A DNA stretch of 17,806 nt from an uncultured Lachnospiraceae bacterium. GTDB lineage: Bacteria; Bacillota; Clostridia; Lachnospirales; Lachnospiraceae. The position numbers and the translations under genes were made by a program. Below, in pieces: positions 7,618 to 14,901 of the stretch. The DNA lies in the NCBI GenBank assembly GCA_910586725.1, contig CAJUJL010000050.1:1-17806 (forward strand). Direction: 5' to 3'. The notes under the pieces are model-generated. The model ran no database searches. It was not told the origin of the DNA and worked only from the letters and a program-made list of their open reading frames with translations. Positions within the stretch are counted from its first letter, which is position 1; each line of letters opens with the position of its first letter.

Positions 7618-8662
7618 TTTGCTCAAACAAGCTGTTACAAAAGGAGCTTCAGATATTTTTATTGTAGCAGGGCTCCCTGTTTCCATGCGATTGCAGGGAA
7701 ATATCATGCGAATCGGTGAAGAAAGGCTTCTTCCCGACGACACCTATTCTGTGATTTCACAAATATACGAAATGGCCGGCGGCCGCTCCATGGACATTTT
7801 ATCCAATGGGGGCGACGACGATTTTTCTTTTGCAATACCGGGCCTTTCCCGTTTTCGCGTCAGCGCCTACAAACAAAGAAATACTTATTCCATCGTCGTA
7901 AGAATTATTACCTTTACGCTTCCGGTTCCGGCAGAGCTTGGCATTCCAGATAAAATCATTGATTTTGCCAGGCTTCCAAAAGGCCTGGTTTTGATCACAG
8001 GCGCGGCGGGAAGCGGCAAATCCACGTCTCTTGCCTGTATGATTGATTACATAAACCGAAATTACAGCAAGCATATTATTACGTTAGAAGATCCGGTGGA
8101 GTTTCTGCATCGGCACGACAAGAGCATTGTCAGCCAGCGCGAAATCAGCGTAGATACGGAAAGCTACCTGACTGCTCTGCGCGCTGCGCTCCGTCAAAGT
8201 CCAAACGTAATACTGCTCGGTGAAATGCGTGATTATGAAACGATTCAGGTAGCCATGACAGCCGCCGAAACGGGACATCTGGTGTTTTCCACGCTGCATA
8301 CGATTGGAGCGGCAAACACCATTGACCGTATTATCGACGTATTTCCGCCAAGCCAGCAGCGCCAGATTGCCGTGCAGCTTTCTATGGTTCTGCAAGCCGT
8401 TGTTTCCCAGCAGCTGGTTCCTTCCACCGAACAAAAGCTGGTTCCGGCCTTTGAAATTATGACGATAACGCCCGCCATCCGCAATATGATCCGCGACCAT
8501 AAAATCCCGCAGATCGAAGGCTTATTGTATTCTTCTTCCGGAGAAGACCTGGTTTCTATGGACGCCAGTCTTCTTAGCCTGTATAAAAACAACCGAATTA
8601 CAGCCGAAACTGCGCTTACATTTGCAACCAATCCGGAAATGCTCAAAAAAAGGATCGGCTGA
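7598..8662 (+). CDS. pilT: Type IV pilus retraction-type ATPase PilT
   Basis: This 354-residue hexameric ATPase of the PilT/GspE family is full length. It has Walker A GAAGSGKS (135-142), Asp box TLEDPVE (162-168), Walker B NVILLGEMRD (203-212), His box TAAETGHLVFSTLHT (221-235), and the PilT-typical AIRNMIRD near residue 291. PilT normally depolymerises pilus fibres from the cytoplasmic side of the platform. I start at ATG 7598, 9 bases after GGGGAG (7583-7588); an open frame extends further upstream but lacks a ribosome site and overlaps the prepilin gene. It is the only ATPase here: no PilB extension motor is seen, so either pilB is elsewhere or this system uses PilT alone. Unlike its two upstream neighbours it looks undamaged. 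A terminator follows 7 bases later. Confidence 0.93.
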   Translation: MNLDAIDLLKQAVTKGASDIFIVAGLPVSMRLQGNIMRIGEERLLPDDTYSVISQIYEMAGGRSMDILSNGGDDDFSFAIPGLSRFRVSAYKQRNTYSIVVRIITFTLPVPAELGIPDKIIDFARLPKGLVLITGAAGSGKSTSLACMIDYINRNYSKHIITLEDPVEFLHRHDKSIVSQREISVDTESYLTALRAALRQSPNVILLGEMRDYETIQVAMTAAETGHLVFSTLHTIGAANTIDRIIDVFPPSQQRQIAVQLSMVLQAVVSQQLVPSTEQKLVPAFEIMTITPAIRNMIRDHKIPQIEGLLYSSSGEDLVSMDASLLSLYKNNRITAETALTFATNPEMLKKRIG

Positions 8663-8668
8663 CCACTC

Positions 8669-8720
8669 AAAAAATACCGTGCGTCGGAGAAGCATACGCC
8701 TTCCCTGCACGATATTTTTT
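8669..8720. terminator. Bidirectional terminator between pilT and the C39 peptidase gene
   Basis: The 14-base arm at 8669-8682 (six A, then TACCGTGC preceded by A) pairs with 8707-8720 with one mismatch. A second inner stem (GGAGAAG with CTTCC) extends it. Runs of A and T on the two sides give a U tract in both directions, so it can end both convergent transcripts. It overlaps the stop codon of the peptidase gene. Confidence 0.85.
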
Positions 8721-9621
8721 ATGCCCCATACAGTCCCCAAAGATTTTTAATCTGGGGAGCCAATGTCTCAAAATCCCATTGTCTGTCACTATTGCTTTCC
8801 CGATTCGGATCATTGACAAAGAAACCATTCCCGTCATAACCCCTGATCAGAATAAAATGACCCGTATCTGTAAAATCTCCCGGCGCCATACTGCATACAA
8901 TTACCCCGCCGCCATCCAGGACGTTTTTCATGGAATTCTCACTTAATGATACAACCTCTCCGTATAATCCAACCGCAGACGCGCCTGTCGTCCAAAACTC
9001 CCAGCTCGTCCCGTCCGGCGTGTGATACCCTGCATTCTGTGCAAACTCCGCCATTTTTCTTGGATTCATATCCATATCGCCTTTCAGATACAAATAGGCC
9101 ATTGTCATACAGGTCGGTCCGCACCCGGCAATCCCGATCATTGCGTCTCCATACAAATCATACCCCCAGCGCTTGTCCCACTGCATCAAAAGAGGCACGT
9201 CATTTGTATCGCAGTCTTCCGACAGATCGATTTCTCTTCCCATAAAATCCGCTCTGTTTGGATAATCCTTGACAAAATCATATGTTTCTTCATTTTGCTC
9301 AAGCAATTCCTTCAGTTCTTTTGAATACACCTCTTCATTGTCTGCCGATACGATCTCTTCTTTGAGTCTGCGTATCTGCGTATTTCTCCCTCTGACCTCC
9401 GCCGCATCCGAAAACCAGTTTATCCTCCAGCATAGCGCGGCCAGAATCACTATGCAAAAACACAACAGACAAAGACAAAGGCTTCTCGCCAGCTTTCGTC
9501 TTTGCCGCCTGCGCACTCTGACAAACGTTTTCTGACACGCATACCCTCCTGCCTTCCTGTCTGAAAATCCACCGCTTCTGTCTATCGATATTATCTGCAG
9601 CTCTTTATTTTGTATTGACAT
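8719..9621 (-). CDS. Membrane-anchored C39-like cysteine peptidase
   Basis: This 300-residue protein has a basic N-terminal cytoplasmic tail (RVRRRQRRK), one membrane segment (46-66), a charged, probably coiled stretch (75-115), and an extracellular papain-like C39_2 domain. The triad is visible: Cys167 in GCGPTC, His255 in TDTGHFILI and Asp271 in VNDPN. Family members cleave surface or secreted peptides; there is no ABC transporter, so it is not a bacteriocin processing exporter. I start at ATG 9621, with AGGCGG 8 bases upstream; GTG 9627 would leave only 2 bases. It converges on the pilT operon and lies 70 bases downstream of tadA on the same strand. A candidate -10 lies at 9652-9657, so it may have its own promoter. 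A role in surface-protein maturation with the sortase and transglutaminase is inference. Confidence 0.85.
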   Translation of the reverse strand: MSIQNKELQIISIDRSGGFSDRKAGGYACQKTFVRVRRRQRRKLARSLCLCLLCFCIVILAALCWRINWFSDAAEVRGRNTQIRRLKEEIVSADNEEVYSKELKELLEQNEETYDFVKDYPNRADFMGREIDLSEDCDTNDVPLLMQWDKRWGYDLYGDAMIGIAGCGPTCMTMAYLYLKGDMDMNPRKMAEFAQNAGYHTPDGTSWEFWTTGASAVGLYGEVVSLSENSMKNVLDGGGVIVCSMAPGDFTDTGHFILIRGYDGNGFFVNDPNRESNSDRQWDFETLAPQIKNLWGLYGA

Positions 9622-9651
9622 ATTCACAACCGCCTTTCCTGTTCTGACTCC

Positions 9652-9657
9652 ATTATA
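9652..9657 (-). promoter_or_regulatory. Candidate -10 box for the C39 peptidase gene
   Basis: A perfect TATAAT reads on the minus strand between tadA and the peptidase gene, 30 bases before its start codon. I see no acceptable -35 box at a 16-18 base spacing, so this is weak evidence for a separate promoter. Confidence 0.3.
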
Positions 9658-9691
9658 CAGGGAAAAGCTCTAATTTACCTTTAGTATATCT

Positions 9692-10180
9692 TTATATTTT
9701 GTTAAGAAACGATAAATTTTTGCGTTTCTTTTCACGAAGCGTTTGAAAAAAACTGCTAAGCATTTCCGAACATTCTTCCTGTAACAGACCGGTTTCCAAC
9801 GCAACCTGATGATTAAATTCCTTCATTTGCAATAAGTTTAAAACAGAGCCTGCGCATCCGGCTTTCGGATTCATGGCCCCGATCACTACCTTTTGCATTC
9901 GAGACTGCACGATGGCTCCCGCGCACATCTGACAAGGTTCCAATGTAATATACATAACGCAGTCCTCAAGCCTCCAGTCGCCGCATTTTTTGCTGGCCTT
10001 TTTGATTGCCGTCAGCTCCGCGTGCGCCAGAGTGTTTTTATCCGTATTGCGTCTGTTATATCCCCGGGCAATGATGCGCCCTTCCCTGACAATCACGCAG
10101 CCAATCGGAACCTCTTCCAGCGCATACGCTTTTTTTGCCTCCCGGATTGCCGCCCGCATATATTTCTCTTCTGATTCCAT
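9692..10180 (-). CDS. tadA: tRNA adenosine(34) deaminase TadA
   Basis: This 162-residue zinc deaminase converts adenosine to inosine at the wobble position of tRNA-Arg(ACG), needed to read CGN codons. His53-Ala-Glu55 (HAE) provides a zinc ligand and the proton-shuttle Glu; Cys83 and Cys86 in PCQMC complete the zinc site. Length and motif spacing fit TadA rather than cytidine or guanine deaminases. The start is ATG 10180, with GGAAGG about 10 bases upstream. It is divergent from the GNAT gene, and the shared 80-base region has AT-rich -10-like boxes on both strands (TATAAT at 10228-10223 on this strand, with only a weak -35). The C39 gene lies downstream on the same strand. Confidence 0.94.
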   Translation of the reverse strand: MESEEKYMRAAIREAKKAYALEEVPIGCVIVREGRIIARGYNRRNTDKNTLAHAELTAIKKASKKCGDWRLEDCVMYITLEPCQMCAGAIVQSRMQKVVIGAMNPKAGCAGSVLNLLQMKEFNHQVALETGLLQEECSEMLSSFFQTLREKKRKNLSFLNKI

Positions 10181-10201
10181 TCCAGCTTATCCTTCCCATT
10201 T

Positions 10202-10230
10202 TTGCTCTGATATAGTATACTGATTATAAC
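10202..10230 (+). promoter_or_regulatory. Candidate promoter of the GNAT gene
   Basis: TTGCTC (10202-10207), a 17-base spacer and TATAAC (10225-10230) sit 32 bases before the GNAT start codon. On the opposite strand TATAAT (10228-10223) overlaps the same bases and could serve tadA, so the two divergent promoters may compete. Confidence 0.5.
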
Positions 10231-10261
10231 ATAAGATCATCACTGGAAGAAAGGCCTGATC

Positions 10262-10810
10262 ATGAACTTCGAATATGAAACAAAACATCTTCTTTTAAAA
10301 ATTTTAAAGCCTTCTTGCGAAGCCGCAAAGCAGGTCCTGCATTTTTACAATAGAAACCGCATCCTCTTCGAACGGTACGAAGCGACGCGGTCTGATGATT
10401 TTTATACGCAAGAACACCACAATCTTATTCTGACCAATGAATTTAATCTCGCGATTCAGGAAAAATGTATTCGTTTCTGGATTTATGAAAAAGACAACCC
10501 AACGTTAATTATCGGCACCATCTGCTTTTATAATATTGTTCGTTCCGTTTATGACTGCTGTGAAACCGGCTACAAATTCGATCCTAATTTCTGGCACAAA
10601 GGATATGCCAGAGAAGCAATGACATTTGGCATTTCCCTGATGTTTCACGAATTAAATCTGCATCGCATTCAGGCGTATGTTATGGAGGAAAACAAAGCCT
10701 CCATACGTCTGCTTTGCAGCTTAAACTTTAAATACGAAGGAATCTGCCGCAAATCAATCCGAATCCGCGGCAATTGGGAAGATCACATATTATTTGCACG
10801 CGTCAAATAA
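10262..10810 (+). CDS. GNAT family N-acetyltransferase (RimJ/RimL type)
   Basis: This 182-residue protein is predicted to transfer an acetyl group from acetyl-CoA to an amine. The acetyl-CoA pyrophosphate loop is at FWHKGYAREAM (about residues 116-126). It is followed by the LNLHRIQAYVMEENKASIRLL block typical of the RimJ/RimL (Acetyltransf_3) group, which modify ribosomal proteins, antibiotics or other amines. The substrate cannot be read. GAAAGG lies 7 bases before ATG 10262. Its last 8 bases overlap the end of the convergent DUF6128-like gene and there is no room for a terminator, so the two transcripts must overlap. Confidence 0.88.
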   Translation: MNFEYETKHLLLKILKPSCEAAKQVLHFYNRNRILFERYEATRSDDFYTQEHHNLILTNEFNLAIQEKCIRFWIYEKDNPTLIIGTICFYNIVRSVYDCCETGYKFDPNFWHKGYAREAMTFGISLMFHELNLHRIQAYVMEENKASIRLLCSLNFKYEGICRKSIRIRGNWEDHILFARVK

Positions 10811-11807
10811 CCCGATACCAGTATCCAAAATTCCCCGTTTTATATTCCGCGCTTTTCGCCGTTTTAAATTCCGGAAATCCAAACATGGCCGCCATAATCT
10901 TCTCCTGGTTCAAAAATACGCCGGGAACTCCGATAAAATACCTCTTTTGGCCTCCTTCTATCATTTCACCGAAGATAATATGCCTGTAATTAAAAAAACC
11001 ATGCAAAAGAAAGCTGTTGTTGCCTACGTACCAATACTTCCTTGGAAGCTCCTGCAAATCACTCAATTGCATTCGTATGCATTCCGTATCCTGACCTTCA
11101 AACGGGAAAAACAGATCCAGTTTCAACCGAAGTTTCTGAAAAACCCTGTCTAATCCTTTTTCTTCCAGAAATTCTTCCTGCGGAAGTTCCGTTGCCCGGA
11201 TTGGCTTCTTTAAATCTTTCCGGTCCTCCCGATCCTGTTGGGAGTTTGTTTGGACAGACGACTCCTGCTTTTTTGATACAACTTCCCCTCCGTCTTCCTC
11301 ATTTGGCAAATCTAATTTATTTGGAGCCTCTGCCTTTTGGGACGCATCTGCCTTTCGCTCCTGTTTTGGCGGATTCACTTCTGTTTTCTCTTCTTCCTGA
11401 GCGCGCTCGGCTTCCTTTTCCAGAATGTGGAACAATTGTTTTTCTATTTTTCCTTCTTTCCACTGGCTTGCAAGGTAGTGGTTTTCCTCAAACGGAATAT
11501 AAATTCCTTCCATTTCCTCCATTCTTTTTCCAAAATTAGAAAGCTCTTTAGTTTCAAACGCATATCTTATATCCCCGTTACCTCTCGAAACGGCAACGCT
11601 TCCGACCGGAATTCCCTGCATAATTTCTTTATTTCTGGCAAATAAATAAACTGTGGCTTCCGGCTGCTCTACGGATAAATTGCGAATATGCACTTCCATT
11701 CTGCATACGCCGTTTCGTATTTCAATTTTGGCGAATCCGGCATTTTCCTTTTTTTCATTGTCTTCGTATTTATAAATATATGAAATAAACCGCTGTAATC
11801 CTGCCAT
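10803..11807 (-). CDS. DUF6128-like protein of unknown function
   Basis: This protein of about 334 residues has two conserved ends joined by a charged linker. The N-terminal part (FISYIYKYED, then GFAKIEIRNG near residue 25) is beta-rich. Residues 125-225 are rich in Glu, Lys and Gln and likely disordered. The C-terminal part contains the block WYVGNNSFLLHGFFNYRHI and, near the end, GVPGVFLNQEKIMAAMFGFP. From memory this pattern matches Lachnospiraceae DUF6128 proteins, whose function is not known. There is no signal peptide or membrane segment. I start at ATG 11807 (GAGG 4 bases upstream), where family members begin, rather than ATG 11870, which has no ribosome site. It is divergent from perR and overlaps the GNAT gene tail to tail by 8 bases. 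Confidence 0.7.
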   Translation of the reverse strand: MAGLQRFISYIYKYEDNEKKENAGFAKIEIRNGVCRMEVHIRNLSVEQPEATVYLFARNKEIMQGIPVGSVAVSRGNGDIRYAFETKELSNFGKRMEEMEGIYIPFEENHYLASQWKEGKIEKQLFHILEKEAERAQEEEKTEVNPPKQERKADASQKAEAPNKLDLPNEEDGGEVVSKKQESSVQTNSQQDREDRKDLKKPIRATELPQEEFLEEKGLDRVFQKLRLKLDLFFPFEGQDTECIRMQLSDLQELPRKYWYVGNNSFLLHGFFNYRHIIFGEMIEGGQKRYFIGVPGVFLNQEKIMAAMFGFPEFKTAKSAEYKTGNFGYWYRVI

Positions 11808-11882
11808 ACTGCCTCTTATACTGTTTTTATTGCATTGTATGCGTCTCAATTTAAAATATTCCGTATTCATGAAAAAAAGGGA

Positions 11883-11911
11883 TTGACAAGCTTCCTGTAC
11901 TGTAATATACT
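11883..11911 (+). promoter_or_regulatory. Strong promoter of the perR-rbr operon
   Basis: A perfect TTGACA (11883-11888), a 17-base spacer and TATACT (11906-11911) make a near-consensus sigma-A promoter. Transcription should start near 11918, just before the Per-box-like repeat. Confidence 0.85.
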
Positions 11912-11922
11912 TGTCTTGAAAT

Positions 11923-11937
11923 TAGTAATAGTTACTA
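11923..11937. promoter_or_regulatory. Per-box-like operator
   Basis: TAGTAAT-A-GTTACTA is a 7-1-7 inverted repeat with 6 of 7 arm positions matched. It has the architecture of the Bacillus Per box (TTATAAT-N-ATTATAA) with a more GC-containing core. Lying just downstream of the predicted start site, it could block the polymerase, giving peroxide-relieved autorepression of perR and rbr. Confidence 0.6.
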
Positions 11938-11963
11938 TTTCGAGAAAGGTTGGAAAATAAGAT

Positions 11964-12347
11964 ATGCTCAAATACAGCCGACAACGCGAATCCATTAAAA
12001 ATTATCTGGATACGCATAGAATACATCCTACGGCAGAAACTGTTTATGCGGATATGCGAAAAGATTTTCCGAATATCAGTCTGGGCACTGTCTATCGGAA
12101 TTTGAATTTACTGGCCGATATGGGCGAAATACTTCGTATTTCTTATGGCAATGGCCCTGACCACTACGACGGAAACACCATGCCTCATTATCATTTTATT
12201 TGTACCAGTTGTAACAAAGTAATGGATATTGAGATGGAACCCATGTCCCGGCTTCAGGAAATTGCAAGTCAAAATTTTAAAGGAACGATTACGAATCATG
12301 TGACACATTTTTTCGGGCTTTGTCCGGAATGTAGTAATATTAATTAA
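11964..12347 (+). CDS. perR: Fur family peroxide-stress regulator (PerR type)
   Basis: This 127-residue metal-dependent repressor has a winged-helix DNA-binding domain (residues 1-65, with the recognition region LGTVYRNLNLLAD) and a C-terminal dimer domain. All five regulatory-metal ligands of Bacillus PerR have counterparts: His21, Asp69, His75, His77 and Asp88. The structural zinc site is Cys80/Cys83 and Cys120/Cys123. The conserved Asp at the Asp85 position and the rubrerythrin partner favour PerR over Fur or Zur. It lies 20 bases upstream of rbr in one operon with a strong promoter and a Per-box-like operator. The ribosome site is weak (GGA about 9 bases upstream), unlike that of rbr, suggesting low regulator and high enzyme output from one transcript. 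Confidence 0.88.
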   Translation: MLKYSRQRESIKNYLDTHRIHPTAETVYADMRKDFPNISLGTVYRNLNLLADMGEILRISYGNGPDHYDGNTMPHYHFICTSCNKVMDIEMEPMSRLQEIASQNFKGTITNHVTHFFGLCPECSNIN

Positions 12348-12367
12348 AAGAAAAGGAGATTATCATT

Positions 12368-12910
12368 ATGGCAAAATTTGTATGTTCAGTATGTGGTTAT
12401 GTACACGAAGGAGATCAGCCGCCAGAGGCATGTCCGATCTGTAAAGCTCCGGCCGATAAGTTCACCAAACAGGAAGGCGAAAAGTCATGGGCTGCAGAAC
12501 ATGTGGTAGGCGTAGCAAAAGGCGTAAGTGAAGACATTGTTGCTGATCTTCGCGCTAATTTCGAAGGAGAATGCTCTGAAGTAGGCATGTATCTTGCTAT
12601 GGCAAGAGTTGCCCACAGAGAAGGTTATCCGGAAATCGGCTTATACTGGGAAAAAGCTGCCTGGGAAGAGGCGGAGCATGCTGCGAAATTTGCTGAATTG
12701 TTAGGTGAAGTTGTAACGGACAGCACCAAGAAAAATCTTGAGATGAGAGTTGACGCTGAAAACGGCGCTACGGCAGGAAAATTTGATCTTGCCAAAAGAG
12801 CAAAAGCTCAGAATCTGGATGCAATCCATGATACCGTTCATGAGATGGCAAGGGATGAGGCTAGACACGGAAAAGCATTTGAGGGTCTGTTAAAGAGATA
12901 CTTCGGCTAA
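12368..12910 (+). CDS. rbr: Rubrerythrin with N-terminal rubredoxin domain
   Basis: This 180-residue cytoplasmic non-haem iron peroxidase reduces hydrogen peroxide, protecting anaerobes. The rubredoxin-like Fe(Cys)4 domain comes first (Cys6, Cys9, Cys22, Cys25). The ferritin-like four-helix diiron domain follows, with Glu67/Glu71, Glu101-x2-His104 and Glu164-x2-His167. This order is the 'reverse rubrerythrin' arrangement of clostridia; classical rubrerythrin has the rubredoxin domain at the C-terminus. AAAAGGAG precedes the ATG by about 9 bases. Its third positions look like a highly expressed gene compared with its neighbours. It is the second gene of the perR operon and is closed by a strong terminator at 12944-12980. 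Confidence 0.94.
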   Translation: MAKFVCSVCGYVHEGDQPPEACPICKAPADKFTKQEGEKSWAAEHVVGVAKGVSEDIVADLRANFEGECSEVGMYLAMARVAHREGYPEIGLYWEKAAWEEAEHAAKFAELLGEVVTDSTKKNLEMRVDAENGATAGKFDLAKRAKAQNLDAIHDTVHEMARDEARHGKAFEGLLKRYFG

Positions 12911-12943
12911 GAAGAATACCGGATTTTAAGGATTTTGAAGATG

Positions 12944-12980
12944 AAGGGAATGAACCGGAAATGGTTTGTTCCCTTTTTTT
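12944..12980 (+). terminator. Intrinsic terminator of perR-rbr
   Basis: A 13-bp stem (12944-12956 with 12963-12975, two G-U wobbles, loop GGAAAT) is followed by a run of T to 12980. It lies 34 bases after the rbr stop codon. Confidence 0.92.
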
Positions 12981-13178
12981 GACCGTCACAATCAGAGAGA
13001 CGCTAAATAATCCGGACGCTTTTATTGTCCGAATAATGGTCAACGTTAGTCCTCCTGACAGCTATTTTAATTTCTGCCAAAATAGTGTAATAAATGCAAA
13101 ACCAACTTTAAGTTTTATCTATCTTTATCTCATTTTATCACACAATGCCAAAAGTTGAGTCAAAAATTGAGTCAGAGC

Positions 13179-13206
13179 TTGACATTTTTCCATATTGCTT
13201 TATAAT
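13179..13206 (+). promoter_or_regulatory. Near-perfect promoter without a gene
   Basis: A perfect TTGACA (13179-13184) and a perfect TATAAT (13201-13206) are 16 bases apart. Upstream, TTGAGTCA occurs at 13155 and 13167, so three TTGA starts lie exactly 12 bases apart. No gene follows on this strand; it points into the 3' end of the methyltransferase gene. Confidence 0.75.
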
Positions 13207-13212
13207 AGAGCA

Positions 13213-13280
13213 TCGGAAAATTCCATAAAATCAAGGTTTTTACAAAATAAAACGGTGAGTTCGAAACCTTCTTTATTTTC
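13213..13280 (+). ncRNA. Possible short RNA downstream of the orphan promoter
   Basis: Starting at the expected transcription start of the orphan promoter, the sequence has a hairpin AAGGTTT (13233-13239) with AAACCTT (13264-13270) around a 24-base loop. A T-rich tail (CTTTATTTTC) follows, so a 60-70 base RNA could end here. The stem is weak for a terminator, and I know no family it matches. This is speculative. Confidence 0.2.
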
Positions 13281-13451
13281 ATGACCCCGTATGTGCGCTG
13301 CTTACATGCTATATGCGCTGCACTTCAAACTTCCACTAAATAATTTCCGGGCTTTCTCCGCTTTTCATTGTTCGGTTATCCTATGTGGAACCACAAAAAC
13401 AGCAATTTTTCTATCATCCCTTGGCAGCTGACGGCTGAAGCCTTTTGCGGA

Positions 13452-14729
13452 TTACCCTCTTGCATGCTGAACAAACAGCTCCATCGAGCCAAAATACCGT
13501 GCACTCATATCATAGCGAACAATTTCAAGCTGCATTTTTTTCAGAAGTTCTGCCAAAGTTTCATAAGAAACGTATGTATAATGGTTCAGTTCGTGCCACA
13601 TGCAATACGCAAACCTCTGCATTCTCGCATATGCGCAGTTGTAATTCGGTGTTGAGATCCACAAAACGCCATCGTCTGCCAGCATATTCTTTACTTTCTT
13701 TAAGACCTCGACAGGATGGAGTACGTGCTCAAGCACATCTCCCATCACAATGACGTCATATTGCTTTTCTGTTTCGTACTCATTGACATCGCACCATTTG
13801 ATATTTACATCCAGAACCGAAGAAATCCGTTCGCAGTCCTCCCGACAGATTTCCACAGCATCCGCATGATAACCAAATTCCAATGCAACCGCAAGCATCT
13901 CTCCCGTGCCAACTCCAATCTCCAGATATTCCTTTCCTGACGTCAGGCTTTTAAACCGCTGGAATATCTGATTATATAACGAAAGAGAGAATTTATTTTC
14001 CAGGATAATATTATTTCTTTCATTCGTATAATGTCCGTTGATAGTTCCAACATTTCCTTTTGGGAAATTATATGTAAAATAATTTCCGCAATGTCTGCAT
14101 TTCATCCAGAGCTTCGCCGGCGGAAATACCGGATTGTTGTTTAATTTTAAGACCTGCGGCGAACAATAGTGGGGCGTAATCTCTTCCCCCCTGCTTCCGC
14201 AGAACGGACATTCATCAGTGATATGCTCTTCTGCTGCCGTTCCTTCATAGCGATACGCAACTCCAAGGATTCCGGCCAGGTCAGAATGAATTGTAAATGC
14301 GGTTTTGGTCAGTTCATAACAACGCATCGGATCTTCCGTGATAAGCTGCTGCGCACATGCATATATGCCCACAGAAGTTACTTCCGAACTGCTATTGCCC
14401 GTCAAAAAGAAATCCAAAACCTGATCTAATTCTTTACGCGAAAAAAGATATTGTTCATTTTCACGCTCCTCATACAGCTTTACAGCAAGATAAGAAGCAA
14501 ATATGCCTCCGGCATAATCCAGCCACTGCCTCCTTGCCTCTTCAGACAGATTATTTTCTGACAGAGAGTCCAACATGGCAGCAGAGTTTGCGGCATAGCT
14601 GTTCTTATCATTTACCATTTCATAAATAGTTTTATACAGCTTCAGAATTTTGGGACCGTCTTTTTCAGACATATATGTGGAATTGTTCAATTCGCCTATA
14701 CTTTTGATAATATCCAGCATTTGAGTCAT
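13452..14729 (-). CDS. SAM-dependent methyltransferase with zinc-ribbon insert
   Basis: This protein of about 425 residues has three parts. The N-terminal helical region (1-165) matches nothing I recognise. A probable zinc ribbon follows, with Cys174/Cys177 (CPFC) and Cys211/Cys214 (CRHC). The C-terminal class I methyltransferase domain (from about 245) shows YLEIGVGTGEM as the SAM-binding motif I, MGDVLEHVLHPVEVL as the acidic/hydrophobic motif, and WISTPNYN. The domain is of the Methyltransf_23 kind seen in glycan and small-molecule modification; the substrate is unknown. I start at ATG 14729; the ribosome site AAAGGA is about 11 bases upstream. No partner genes flank it. A dead IS110 element begins about 60 bases upstream and may have displaced its promoter. 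Confidence 0.75.
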   Translation of the reverse strand: MTQMLDIIKSIGELNNSTYMSEKDGPKILKLYKTIYEMVNDKNSYAANSAAMLDSLSENNLSEEARRQWLDYAGGIFASYLAVKLYEERENEQYLFSRKELDQVLDFFLTGNSSSEVTSVGIYACAQQLITEDPMRCYELTKTAFTIHSDLAGILGVAYRYEGTAAEEHITDECPFCGSRGEEITPHYCSPQVLKLNNNPVFPPAKLWMKCRHCGNYFTYNFPKGNVGTINGHYTNERNNIILENKFSLSLYNQIFQRFKSLTSGKEYLEIGVGTGEMLAVALEFGYHADAVEICREDCERISSVLDVNIKWCDVNEYETEKQYDVIVMGDVLEHVLHPVEVLKKVKNMLADDGVLWISTPNYNCAYARMQRFAYCMWHELNHYTYVSYETLAELLKKMQLEIVRYDMSARYFGSMELFVQHARG

Positions 14730-14820
14730 GTTTTTATCATTCCTTTCGCTTCGCTCAAGGCACAAACAAGTTATGAAAAAATGTTGTGCGCCTCCACTCT
14801 TTTATTTATAATCCCTGTAG

Positions 14821-14878
14821 GGAATAGCAATAAACCATGTTTATTCAGTCGCAGAATGACAGTCACTGTTGCTATTCC
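14821..14878 (+). ncRNA. Stem in the first IS110 leader, possible bridge RNA remnant
   Basis: GGAATAGCAA (14821-14830) and TTGCTATTCC (14869-14878) form a perfect 10-bp stem that begins 9 bases after a TATAAT box and ends 23 bases before the transposase start. IS110-group elements encode their bridge RNA in this position. At under 60 bases it is far shorter than known bridge RNAs (about 150-180 or more), so it is probably itself internally deleted. It could instead simply regulate translation. Confidence 0.4.
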
Positions 14879-14901
14879 TTTTTATCAAGGCGGTGATACT
14901 T

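Larger units (their letters stand above)
12981..13451. other. Gene-free stretch with an orphan promoter
   Basis: I see no convincing gene in these 470 bases. They contain a small hairpin CGGAC/GTCCG (13013-13030), an AT-rich tract (13060-13140), the promoter with repeats described separately, a 7-bp hairpin (13233-13270), and two copies of a 12-base motif 20 bases apart (TATGTGCGCTGC at 13290 and TATATGCGCTGC at 13310, 11 of 12 matching). The 20-codon frame at 13281 has no ribosome site. It may be the scar of a lost gene or carry a small RNA. Confidence 0.5.

Noticed and set aside
8245..8670. Long minus-strand frame opposite pilT
   Set aside because: It is antisense to intact pilT motifs and has no ribosome site or family match.
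13245..13275. GTTCGAAACC resembling a tRNA T-loop
   Set aside because: The flanking bases do not pair as a T stem, and no acceptor or anticodon arm can be built around it.
13368..13753. Open frames on the plus strand across the end of the methyltransferase gene
   Set aside because: They are mostly antisense to a well-supported gene, without ribosome sites or known motifs.
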